Below, piece by piece: positions 1-7,406 of a stretch of 27,588 nt of DNA. The notes below the pieces were generated by a model. The model saw only the letters and a program-made list of their open reading frames with translations. It was not told where the DNA came from and did no database searches. Positions within the stretch are counted from its first letter, which is position 1; each line of letters begins with the position of its first letter. This DNA comes from Caldisericia bacterium (GTDB taxonomy: Bacteria; Caldisericota; Caldisericia; JAAYUI01), in the NCBI GenBank assembly GCA_017999835.1, contig JAGNLA010000018.1, forward strand, positions 1-27,588, read 5' to 3'. A program made the translations under genes and the position numbers.

Positions 1-34
1 GCAGGAGCTGCACTTGAGCTTCTGTCTTCTTACT

Positions 35-229
35 TTATACAGTTTTGTGTTGCCACACCTTGGGCATGTTTTCATAGTCACCACCATTGTAATGCATTTG
101 GTGGCTCATTTGGAGAATTACCCAATTATTAATAACATTTTTTCTTAAATCAAGTGCATTGTATGCACTTATCAATGCTTTGAACGACATATCTGATAAT
201 AATTTGATCTCCATATACACCTCAATCAT
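35..229 (-). CDS. small hypothetical protein (64 aa), doubtful
   Basis: A short minus-strand reading frame of 64 codons at the left edge of the window. The ATG at 229 has no clear ribosome binding site. A second in-frame ATG at 214 is preceded by GAGGTG, but only 3 bases away, which is tight. The protein (starts MIEVYMEIKLLSDMSF, ends MPKVWQHKTV) has no signal peptide, membrane segment or motif that I recognise. It lies downstream of the PLD-like gene in the same direction, after a 173-base gap, so it could be a separate small gene or chance. I do not assign a function. Confidence 0.25.
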   Translation of the reverse strand: MIEVYMEIKLLSDMSFKALISAYNALDLRKNVINNWVILQMSHQMHYNGGDYENMPKVWQHKTV

Positions 230-402
230 AATTATGATCTATGTTTATATCACATTTATAAATATATAAATTTATTTTAACAAACATTCAACTCTTTCTG
301 TGTCGCACAAACTCTTCCTCATTCGTGCAGAAGTATTTTCCTATCTCGTTTTAAAACCATCCTGAACAAACCTAACCACAGAAATCTCCTTTTATTATAA
401 AC
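230..402. other. AT-rich intergenic spacer
   Basis: AT-rich spacer between the PLD-like gene and the small frame at 35-229. I see no convincing hairpin with a T-run to end the minus-strand operon and no RNA gene. Confidence 0.4.
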
Positions 403-1206
403 TCACTTGCACTCATAACTCTCATCCAGGCAGCCTGAATCGTTCCAAACCTCGTCAAAGTCGCCAACTATCTGACTGGCATATTCCCTGTTTCGCCAGA
501 TCATGTTCAGCTCCCAATTTTTGCCTTTTTTCTCGTCGGTGCCAAGGCCAAAGTCTGTCCAGTTGCCGCTGCCAAGGTAGAAGGTCTCGCGGTCGAAGAT
601 TGCCACCTTGCGGTGCATGATTTTGTCACACTTTTTCCACATGACGATGCAGCCTGCGCTCTCCAGGCTCTCCTCGATGGTTTTGCCTTCGTCAATCAGC
701 CCTCGCCTGCAGTTGTCAGGATGTTTGTCCAAAATGATCCTGATTTTCACCTTTTTGGATTTTCCAGCGTTTACCAGCGTCTGGATGATTGACTGCTCCT
801 GAAGCCTGTACATTTCGATATCTATTGACTTGTCGGCTGAACTGATCAGCCTTTTGAGTTCACCGGCTACCGTGTTGCCTTCGTTGTCAGAGTTATTGAA
901 TATTATTGTCGGTTTTTCGCGGTAGATTGTCAGCGAATTTTGTTTTTTGTCCCATCGAAATTCGTCGATGTCCAGGAATTTTTTGAGGTTTCCGATTGGC
1001 ACAAGCCAGACTTTTGAAGATTTACCATTGATTTTTTCTGTAGCAAGCACAGGCGCAGCCGAAAGTGTGGCAGGTTTGTTGAACTCGTCAGAATAGGTTT
1101 TGCTGCCAACGGTCAGCTTCACATTGACCCTGTTGTTTACGTCTGCCTGGGCTGACGATGCGCCAAACACAACAACCAGCAACACAAGGTGAATCAGCTT
1201 CTTCAT
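403..1206 (-). CDS. secreted phospholipase D-like protein with single HKD motif
   Basis: Predicted exported phosphodiesterase or nuclease of the PLD superfamily. Residues 1-21 form a signal peptide (MKKLIHLVLLVVVFGASSAQA). Residues about 25-95 resemble the copper-amine-oxidase N-terminal-like domain common in secreted proteins of anaerobes. Residues about 100-260 are one PLD domain with H198, K200 and D205 (HRKVAIFD) followed by GSGNW at 212-216. A single HKD motif is typical of Nuc-like nucleases that work as dimers; the family also includes phospholipases, so the substrate (nucleic acid or lipid) is open. The ATG at 1206 follows AGGAT and sits directly against the stop of the upstream metallopeptidase, so it is the last gene of the 4659-403 operon. 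Family call is firm; substrate is not. Confidence 0.82.
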   Translation of the reverse strand: MKKLIHLVLLVVVFGASSAQADVNNRVNVKLTVGSKTYSDEFNKPATLSAAPVLATEKINGKSSKVWLVPIGNLKKFLDIDEFRWDKKQNSLTIYREKPTIIFNNSDNEGNTVAGELKRLISSADKSIDIEMYRLQEQSIIQTLVNAGKSKKVKIRIILDKHPDNCRRGLIDEGKTIEESLESAGCIVMWKKCDKIMHRKVAIFDRETFYLGSGNWTDFGLGTDEKKGKNWELNMIWRNREYASQIVGDFDEVWNDSGCLDESYECK

Positions 1207-1599
1207 CTATATCCTGTCATTTTTTTGCGCCTCGTGCAGCTCTTCCTCGTTCATGCCAAAGTGGTGACCGATTTCGTGATAAAGCACATGGCGGATGAGC
1301 CTGACCAGATGCTCTGGCGATTCGGCAAGAGCCAGTATTGGCCTGCGAAACAGCTGTATTCGTTCAGGGTGCTCATATGGAGCCATGCCGCGCTTGGCCG
1401 TCATGGGCACACCCGTGTAAAGACCAAGCAGACTCCAGGGGTTGGAATGTCCGAGTTTCTGGAGCGAGTTGTAGTCGGCAAAATCGGCAACTTCCCAAGA
1501 AATGTTGGCTTGGGTTAGTTTTTCAATCCATTCCGGGGGCAGCTGGTTCCAGGATTGTTCAACAAGGTTGGCAAAAACTTCAAGAGGCACATCAAACAT
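1207..1599 (-). CDS. minimal zinc metallopeptidase (zincin-like, COG3824/PF06262 type)
   Basis: A 130-residue protein whose C-terminal half carries the zinc-protease motif HEIGHHFG. H108, E109 and H112 form HExxH, followed by acidic residues (NEEELHE) that can supply the third ligand. Size and motif match the 'minimal metalloprotease' family of about 110-140 residues, for which no substrate is settled. No signal peptide, so probably cytoplasmic. Start: ATG at 1599 with AAAGGATG upstream. It follows the lipoprotein gene after 53 bases and abuts the PLD-like gene, so all three are probably cotranscribed. Confidence 0.8.
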   Translation of the reverse strand: MFDVPLEVFANLVEQSWNQLPPEWIEKLTQANISWEVADFADYNSLQKLGHSNPWSLLGLYTGVPMTAKRGMAPYEHPERIQLFRRPILALAESPEHLVRLIRHVLYHEIGHHFGMNEEELHEAQKNDRI

Positions 1600-1652
1600 T
1601 GGTCTCTCACATCCTTTTTATTTTCTTTGACACCTGGAGTGCCGGTTATGTT

Positions 1653-2045
1653 TTACCGAGTAGGGTTCATAAAGTAGATGACCTTGGTTTTGCCGTCATC
1701 TTCGTTGAATATTAGCTGGAAGTCGATGCCGTTTTTGTTTGACAGTATCAGCCTGTCTTCAAGGTTTTTAATTGTCCAGCCCTTGGCCTCAAGCTCGTTT
1801 TTGTACCATGAGGCAACTTTGGCAAGGTCGTCTTCAAAAAACAAAACGCCTTGGGCAAGCAGATATTTTCCCTCATCAATGCGGAAAGGATCACGGTCTA
1901 GCGTTGAAACACTGCCATTTGGATAGACAGGGATGTCGGTTGTCAGCTTTGAAAGTTCCTTTTCAAGGGATTTATCCGTTGTCCTCGAACCACCACAACC
2001 AACCAAAACAAGCGCAACCAGCGCTATCGAAAGCAGTTTCTTCAT
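1653..2045 (-). CDS. small lipoprotein of unknown function
   Basis: A 130-residue predicted lipoprotein. I choose the ATG at 2045, because it gives a classical type II signal peptide (MKKLLSIALVALVLVGCGG) with lipobox LVGC and lipidated Cys16. A longer frame from 2147 would bury this signal inside the protein. The mature part is a single compact domain with alternating hydrophobic strands (ASWYKNELEAKGW, LILSNKNGIDFQLIF, KVIYFMNP). The W-x(3)-ELEAKGW pattern is seen in small bacterial lipoproteins of unknown role. Its ATG overlaps the dusB stop (ATGA), so translation is probably coupled. Anchored in a membrane; function not assigned. Confidence 0.8.
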   Translation of the reverse strand: MKKLLSIALVALVLVGCGGSRTTDKSLEKELSKLTTDIPVYPNGSVSTLDRDPFRIDEGKYLLAQGVLFFEDDLAKVASWYKNELEAKGWTIKNLEDRLILSNKNGIDFQLIFNEDDGKTKVIYFMNPTR

Positions 2046-3031
2046 GCATACCCCTTTTCCTGCAGATGCTGCTTGTATGTTAGCAGATTGTCCCTCATTT
2101 GGGCAAGGGTCTTGATGTGGATGGCCGACTCGCGGAATTTGGCACAATCAGGCAATCCGCGAACGTACCACGCCCAATGCTTGCGCATCTCCGAAACGCC
2201 GATTTTTTCACCCTTGTATTCGACCACAGCCTCAAGGTGTTCGAGCATGACAGTGAACTTTTCATCAAGGGTCGGATTTTGAGGTATTGGGTCTCCGGCA
2301 ATGGCTGCCTCCACCTGATTAAAAACCCATGGCGAACCAAAACAAGACCGGCCTAACATGACGGCGCTGATACCTGTTTCCATCATCTTTGCTGCATCCT
2401 GTGGATTTCTGATGCCACCGTTGCCAATGACAGGGATTTTCACAGACTGGACAATTTCTTTCAGGTCTTCCCAAAAATAAGGTCCAACCAAACCTTGAGA
2501 CACATAGCAGGTGTTAACTGCCAAAGCCTGTGCCCCAGCGTTTTCAACCATTTTGGCAAGTTTGACGGCGATGCTCTCGCCTTTTTTTACCCCAAGCCTA
2601 ATCTTGACAGTCACGGGAATTGTCACAGATTTTGCCATTGCCTCTACGATTCTGGCTATCAAATCAGGATCGGAAAGAAGTGCAGCACCAGCCCCAGTCG
2701 AGACTATCTTTCTTTCTGGGCAACCGCAGTTTAGGTCGACAAAATCAGCACCGGCTTCTTCTACATATCTTGAAGCCTTCGCAAGATGTTGTGGTTCATG
2801 ACCAAAAAGCTGGATACCGACAGGATGCTCGTCGTTGTTGAGTTCGAGCATAGCCTTTGTGTATCTGTTTTTCTGGAGCAAGCCCTGCGCCGAGACAAAC
2901 TCAGTATAAATCAGGCTTGCTCCATATTTTTTGCAAATCTTTCGAAATGGCGGGTCTCCAACGCCAGCAAGCGGAGCTAGCACGCTCCTGCCGGCAATCT
3001 CGACGTTACCTATCCGCCATGTTTTTGTCAT
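2042..3031 (-). CDS. dusB: tRNA-dihydrouridine synthase
   Basis: Flavoenzyme that reduces uridines in the tRNA D-loop to dihydrouridine using NAD(P)H and FMN. The 329 residues are the usual length. The N-terminal TIM barrel starts with VLAPLAGVGDPPFR (FMN-binding), has the active-site segment DLNCGCPERK with catalytic Cys104, and GNGGI at the phosphate end. The C-terminal helical domain contains the tRNA-contact motif MRKHWAWYVRG. The NCGCP form is the NifR3/DusB-type signature; which uridine is modified cannot be read from the sequence. Its start lies 26 bases inside the end of coaX and its stop overlaps the next ATG, so it is the middle of a tightly packed operon. Confidence 0.93.
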   Translation of the reverse strand: MTKTWRIGNVEIAGRSVLAPLAGVGDPPFRKICKKYGASLIYTEFVSAQGLLQKNRYTKAMLELNNDEHPVGIQLFGHEPQHLAKASRYVEEAGADFVDLNCGCPERKIVSTGAGAALLSDPDLIARIVEAMAKSVTIPVTVKIRLGVKKGESIAVKLAKMVENAGAQALAVNTCYVSQGLVGPYFWEDLKEIVQSVKIPVIGNGGIRNPQDAAKMMETGISAVMLGRSCFGSPWVFNQVEAAIAGDPIPQNPTLDEKFTVMLEHLEAVVEYKGEKIGVSEMRKHWAWYVRGLPDCAKFRESAIHIKTLAQMRDNLLTYKQHLQEKGYA

Positions 3032-3797
3032 AAAGCGCTTTCAAACCAAACAGGGAAAGGAATGGGTCGTACTTTTGGATGCAGTTTGGAACGGTGGACA
3101 TAATCGAGAGCAAGCCACCAGTGCCGATAATTACTGGCGTTTCACCCATTTCTTTTGTCATCTCGTCGACAACGCGGTCAACAAGTCCAGCAAATCCGAA
3201 GACAATGCCTGACCTCATCGATTCGATTGTGTTTCTGCCAAGTGAGGTTTTTGGTTTGGCAAGCTTGATTTCCGGGAGCTTTGCGGTTTTCAGGGAGAGC
3301 GATTCAGTTGCAGAAAGCAAACCAGGTGCAATCGAAGCTCCGACTATCTCATTTTTGGATGATACCGCCACAAAGGCTGTTGCCGTGCCAAAAGATACGA
3401 TGATGGCAGGAACCTGGTGTCTATCAGTTGCTCCAACAGCCAGGCATATTAAGTCAGAACCAACTTCTTTGGGGTTTTCTGTCTGGATTCCAATGCCGGT
3501 TTTTATGCCAGGATACACGCCAAGTGGTCTCTTGCCGATTATCTTGCCTACTGCCCTTTCAAGCATCGGAAGAACCGGTGGCACAACCGATGAAATGATG
3601 GCTCCGCCGATTGCCTCGATTTCGATGTTGAAATTGACAAGCAATGATTTGATCAGGACGAAGTACTCGTCGGCTGTCTTGGAATAATCGGTCGAGATGC
3701 GGAAATTTGTGTGCATGTTGGCATCACCATTGAAAATGCCAAACTTGATGTTACTGTTTCCGCAATCAACAACCAGCACCAGATTTTTTGTTGTCAT
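3006..3797 (-). CDS. coaX: type III pantothenate kinase
   Basis: Phosphorylates pantothenate, the first step of coenzyme A synthesis, in the cytoplasm. The 263 residues and the ASKHA-fold motifs fit CoaX: phosphate loop DCGNSN at 11-16, PG..TGIGIQTENPKEVGSD with D115 at the place of the family's catalytic Asp (usually GADR), SFGTAT at 135-140, and GTGGL near the C-terminus. Two departures from the usual family pattern are visible: GADR is GSDL, and the Asp normally before FGTAT is Ser135. Start ATG 3797 with AGGAG upstream, 7 bases after the transporter gene. Cotranscription with a likely pantothenate uptake component supports the role. Confidence 0.9.
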   Translation of the reverse strand: MTTKNLVLVVDCGNSNIKFGIFNGDANMHTNFRISTDYSKTADEYFVLIKSLLVNFNIEIEAIGGAIISSVVPPVLPMLERAVGKIIGKRPLGVYPGIKTGIGIQTENPKEVGSDLICLAVGATDRHQVPAIIVSFGTATAFVAVSSKNEIVGASIAPGLLSATESLSLKTAKLPEIKLAKPKTSLGRNTIESMRSGIVFGFAGLVDRVVDEMTKEMGETPVIIGTGGLLSIMSTVPNCIQKYDPFLSLFGLKALYDKNMADR

Positions 3798-3804
3798 TAA
3801 TTAT

Positions 3805-4659
3805 TCAATTCTCCTGAGATTTGTAATATGTCTGAAGACTTGGAATGATGGCGATGCAGGCTGTAACAGCCAGCACTGTCTCGATGGTTGTGTTCGTACC
3901 CAAAACACCCAGCGCAACGAAGAATCTTGTTGAAACCGTCGCACCCAGAGCCGTCGGGAAGACAACACCCAGGCCAAGCGTTATGATTGAATTTGTAAGT
4001 GTACCAGTTATTGATGACAAAGTGATGCTTGTCTGTTCACTCTTCTGCTTCAGGGCATGGCTCATCGCCAGATAAACAAACAGGAAGGTCAGTCCAAGGA
4101 TTATGAGCATCATGTATCCATTGCTCCTCAAAGCGCTTGCAGAAGCCTGCAACCCTGTAATCTGTCCCTGCATATCCTGGAAAAGTTTTGTTTGGTCAGG
4201 GCTAAGACCGGTTGGGATCGTTTTTGGATCGACTGGATTCATGAGGCTTTGGTTGATGTTGAAAGAATAGAAGCCAGCACCAACAACGATAAGAATCACG
4301 AGAATCACTGAGATCATTGAAACAATATTGCCTAAAGCGTTTTTGTTCTCAAGCATTTTTTTCGTTCTGTCATAAACAAGCCACGCAATCGGACCAATGA
4401 GCAATCTGCCTGGAATTAGAACATAAAGCGGAAAAATTGTTCCAAACTGAATGGACACAAATACGGCAAAAATGATGCCCAGCAGAAAACCTACCACAGG
4501 GCCAGCAACGACAGCACCAATAATGATTGGGATGTGCATAAGTGTCATTGCACCTGCAAGGTTCGGCACAGGTATCAAACCAGTTCCGACCAAACCCATG
4601 ACGATCATGAGCGCGCCAAGCACTCCAGCGATCGTAAGCTGACGAATAGAGATCTTCAT
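3805..4659 (-). CDS. ECF transporter S component, probable pantothenate uptake (PanT-like)
   Basis: Integral membrane substrate-binding (S) component of an energy-coupling-factor vitamin transporter. I choose the ATG at 4659 (MKISIRQLTIAGVLGALMI), preceded by AAAGGAGAG. Typical S-component features are the cytoplasmic start, the helix with HIPIIIGAVVAGPVVGFLLG, a PGRLLIGPIAWLVYD helix, and a late TLTNSIITLGLG helix. The protein is 284 residues, longer than the usual 170-210, because an extra helix pair with a polar loop (about residues 105-195) is inserted before the last two helices. Being first in an operon with coaX suggests pantothenate as substrate; this is context, not motif. The shared EcfA/EcfT parts are not in the window. 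Confidence 0.8.
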   Translation of the reverse strand: MKISIRQLTIAGVLGALMIVMGLVGTGLIPVPNLAGAMTLMHIPIIIGAVVAGPVVGFLLGIIFAVFVSIQFGTIFPLYVLIPGRLLIGPIAWLVYDRTKKMLENKNALGNIVSMISVILVILIVVGAGFYSFNINQSLMNPVDPKTIPTGLSPDQTKLFQDMQGQITGLQASASALRSNGYMMLIILGLTFLFVYLAMSHALKQKSEQTSITLSSITGTLTNSIITLGLGVVFPTALGATVSTRFFVALGVLGTNTTIETVLAVTACIAIIPSLQTYYKSQEN

Positions 4660-4712
4660 AATCTCTCCTTTCAAATGTACGGCTTGAGCTTGCATTTAAG
4701 CAATGCCTGCCG

Positions 4713-4747
4713 GCAAGGTATTTTAGCAGCATGAGCCAAACAGACAA
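4713..4747 (-). promoter_or_regulatory. promoter for the ECF-coaX-dusB operon
   Basis: Minus-strand TTGTCT (4747-4742), 16-base spacer, TAAAAT (4725-4720). Expected start near 4713, giving a leader of about 54 bases before the ATG at 4659. A TGCCGGCA palindrome lies in the leader. Prediction from sequence only. Confidence 0.5.
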
Positions 4748-4804
4748 GATCATGTTGCTAACAATTAGGACACATTAGGCAAACATGACGTTACAAGTTC
4801 AAAT

Positions 4805-4857
4805 TTGCCCAATCAGATTAAAAGCCATATAATTTAAGCTAGTTTAAAAACAGGAGG
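4805..4857 (+). promoter_or_regulatory. promoter and ribosome binding site of the AIM24-family gene
   Basis: TTGCCC at 4805-4810, 17-base spacer, TATAAT at 4828-4833, then AGGAGG at 4852-4857, nine bases before the ATG at 4867. Divergent from the ECF operon promoter. Confidence 0.6.
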
Positions 4858-4866
4858 TACTAGTAT

Positions 4867-5544
4867 ATGGAATTTGAAATTTTAGGTGGACAGCTGCCAT
4901 ACGTAGTTTGCAAGATGCAGGCAGGCGAAAAGATGGTATCCGAATCCAGCGGACTTCATTGGAAAACACCTGGTGTTGGCATGGAAACATCGATGAAAGG
5001 CGGATTACTTGGTGGACTCACAAGAAGCCTTCAGGGTGAATCAGCATTCCTCAACATTTTCACATCCTCCAAGGATAATGATGAAATAGCATTCTCATCA
5101 TCATTCCCGGGTCAGATCGTTCACATTAAGCTTGAAGCCGGCCAATACATTATCGCGCAGAAAGGCGCGTTCCTGGCAGGGTCTGAATCAGTCAAACTCT
5201 CAATGCATTTCAAGAAAAAACTCGGCGTAGGCCTATTTGGCGGTGAAGGTTTCATTCTCAACAAAATCGAAGGACCAGGCGATGTTTTCCTGGAAATTGA
5301 CGGAGCGCTTGCAGAAAGAAATCTTGCAGCAGGAGAGACTCTGCTTGTTGATACAGGCCATGTTGGACTCTTTGAATCGTCAGTTCAGCATGACGTTGAA
5401 ATGATGAAGGGTTTCAAGAACATATTCTTCGGTGGCGAAGGTTTGTTCCTTGCCAAACTGACCGGCCCAGGCAAGGTTTGGATCCAGTCTCTGTCTGCTG
5501 GAGACATTGCCAAATCGGTTCAGCCTTTCATGCCATCTAAATAA
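4867..5544 (+). CDS. AIM24 / TIGR00266 family protein
   Basis: A 225-residue all-beta protein of the widespread AIM24 (TIGR00266) family. Typical family segments are visible: the start EILGGQLPYVVCKMQAGEKMVSESSGLHW, the glycine-rich stretch with METSMKGGLLGGLTRSLQGES, PGQIVHIKLEAGQYIIAQKGAFLAG, GLFGGEGFILNKIEGPGDVFLEI, and the repeated GGEGLFLAKLTGPGKVWIQSL. Length and order match the family. The biochemical role in bacteria is not established; the yeast relative is a mitochondrial inner-membrane organiser. No signal peptide. It has its own promoter and ribosome binding site, so it is a single-gene unit. Confidence 0.9.
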   Translation: MEFEILGGQLPYVVCKMQAGEKMVSESSGLHWKTPGVGMETSMKGGLLGGLTRSLQGESAFLNIFTSSKDNDEIAFSSSFPGQIVHIKLEAGQYIIAQKGAFLAGSESVKLSMHFKKKLGVGLFGGEGFILNKIEGPGDVFLEIDGALAERNLAAGETLLVDTGHVGLFESSVQHDVEMMKGFKNIFFGGEGLFLAKLTGPGKVWIQSLSAGDIAKSVQPFMPSK

Positions 5545-5838
5545 GAATCATTCGCAACTAAAAGTCGTTTTGTAAACATATTATCTATTATGCACATGTG
5601 GAAAACCTTTGTGGATAACTTGAAAGATAGTGAATTCACAAAGGTTTTTCCATTATTAAAAGGAAAACAACCAAATCTTTTGATAAAAACATCAGGAATG
5701 AGATTTGAAAAATTGCCAGTTTTGCAATCCAAATGTTAAAGCCATAAAATGGCTAAATGTTCATAACTTTTGTCAACATCAACAAATTTTGATAAGGATT
5801 AACGTCTATAAACTTTGAGTAATGATTTGATACTTAAT
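5545..5838. other. non-coding region with DnaA-box-like sites and inverted repeat
   Basis: Nearly 300 bases without a supported gene. It contains TGTGGAAAA at 5597-5605 and TGTGGATAA at 5610-5618; the second is the exact complement of the consensus DnaA box TTATCCACA. A long inverted repeat lies at 5600-5651. The following 5740-5838 is very AT-rich. A 49-codon frame from ATG 5590 exists but has no ribosome binding site. Confidence 0.55.
5600..5651. repeat. inverted repeat, 14-15 base arms
   Basis: Left arm GGAAAACCTTTGTG (5600-5613) and right arm CACAAAGGTTTTTCC (5637-5651) are complementary apart from one extra T, with a 23-base loop. It may end transcription of the AIM24 gene, because the right arm finishes in a T-run, though the large loop and trailing CC are poor for an intrinsic terminator. 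The left arm overlaps both DnaA-like boxes. Confidence 0.6.
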
Positions 5839-6423
<585 letters not shown>

Positions 6424-6433
6424 CGATATTAGC

Positions 6434-6469
6434 AAAAAAAAGCCCCAGGATTGCCTGGGGCTTTTTTTT
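6434..6469 (+). terminator. intrinsic terminator between pyrR and pyrB, likely attenuator
   Basis: A-run (6434-6440), AGCCCCAGG (6441-6449), loop ATTG, CCTGGGGCT (6454-6462), then T-run to 6469. The pyrB ribosome binding site GGAGG starts at the next base (6470). A strong terminator inside a seven-gene operon points to attenuation. Confidence 0.85.
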
Positions 6470-6479
6470 GGAGGTGAAG

Positions 6480-7406
6480 ATGGGACTTAGCAAGAAAGAC
6501 CTGCTGGGCCTCAAGGACATGAGCCGCGACGAGATCCAGCTCATCCTTGACACAGCCGTGTCGTTTAAGGAAGTCATGGGCAGAGAAATCAAAAAAGTGC
6601 CTGTACTCCGTGGAAAAACTGTTGTAAACCTTTTCTATGAACCGTCAACTCGAACCAGAACAAGCTTCGAGCTGGCAGCAAAAATGCTTTCAGCCGATGT
6701 TGTCAACATCGCAACCCAAACCTCTGCTGTCCAAAAGGGCGAGTGCCTCAAGGACACAGTCCTCACACTCACAGCCCTTGGCGGCGACTACATTGTCATC
6801 AGGACAAAAATGTGTGGAGCCCCGCACTTCATATCAACATTCTTCAAAGGGCACGTCCTCAACGCCGGCGACGGCATCAACGAACACCCGACCCAGGCGT
6901 TGCTTGATATGTACACCATCAAGGACACCCTCGGTTCAATTGAAGGCAAGAAAGTACTAATTATTGGCGACATTCTCCATTCAAGGGTTTCCAGATCAAA
7001 CATCTTTGGTCTCATCAAGATGGGCGCCAAGGTTGGCGTCTGCGCGCCACCAACTTTGATACCAAAGTACATTGAGGATCTGGGCGTAAAGGTTCACCTC
7101 AACCTTGACCAGGCTCTGCCTGAGTATGACATTGTAAACATCTTGAGAATCCAGCTTGAGAGACAGGAAGACGGTCTGTTTGCGACCACCCACGAGTATT
7201 ACGAACAGTACGGAATGACAGCTGAACGCCTTGAAAAGAACAAGAACCTGCTTGTGCTGCACCCCGGCCCAATGAACAGAGGCGTGGAAATCGCCCCTGA
7301 AGTTGCCGAGTCAACCCAGGCAGTCATCGAAACACAGGTCACAAACGGTGTGGCGGTGAGAATGGCAGTCCTCTACCTGCTCCTTGGAGGTGAAGCTCAT
7401 GTCTAG
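6480..7406 (+). CDS. pyrB: aspartate carbamoyltransferase catalytic subunit
   Basis: Condenses carbamoyl phosphate with aspartate, the committed step of pyrimidine synthesis. 308 residues, the usual catalytic-chain length. Carbamoyl-phosphate motif STRTRTSFELA, HPTQALLDMYTI, and HPGPMNRGVEI near the end are all present. No regulatory chain PyrI is found next to it, as in Gram-positive-type operons. Start: ATG 6480 with GGAGG five bases upstream; the TTG at 6468 lies inside the terminator and is rejected. The stop lies 8 bases inside pyrC. Confidence 0.96.
   Translation: MGLSKKDLLGLKDMSRDEIQLILDTAVSFKEVMGREIKKVPVLRGKTVVNLFYEPSTRTRTSFELAAKMLSADVVNIATQTSAVQKGECLKDTVLTLTALGGDYIVIRTKMCGAPHFISTFFKGHVLNAGDGINEHPTQALLDMYTIKDTLGSIEGKKVLIIGDILHSRVSRSNIFGLIKMGAKVGVCAPPTLIPKYIEDLGVKVHLNLDQALPEYDIVNILRIQLERQEDGLFATTHEYYEQYGMTAERLEKNKNLLVLHPGPMNRGVEIAPEVAESTQAVIETQVTNGVAVRMAVLYLLLGGEAHV

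Noticed and set aside
4660-4712. Riboswitch in the leader of the ECF-coaX operon
   Set aside because: The predicted leader is about 54 bases with just a short palindrome; too short for known vitamin riboswitches.
5520-5739. Small frames in the AIM24-pyrR gap: 70 codons on minus, 49 codons on plus from 5590
   Set aside because: No ribosome binding sites, both run through the inverted repeat and DnaA-like boxes, and the minus frame overlaps the end of the AIM24 gene.
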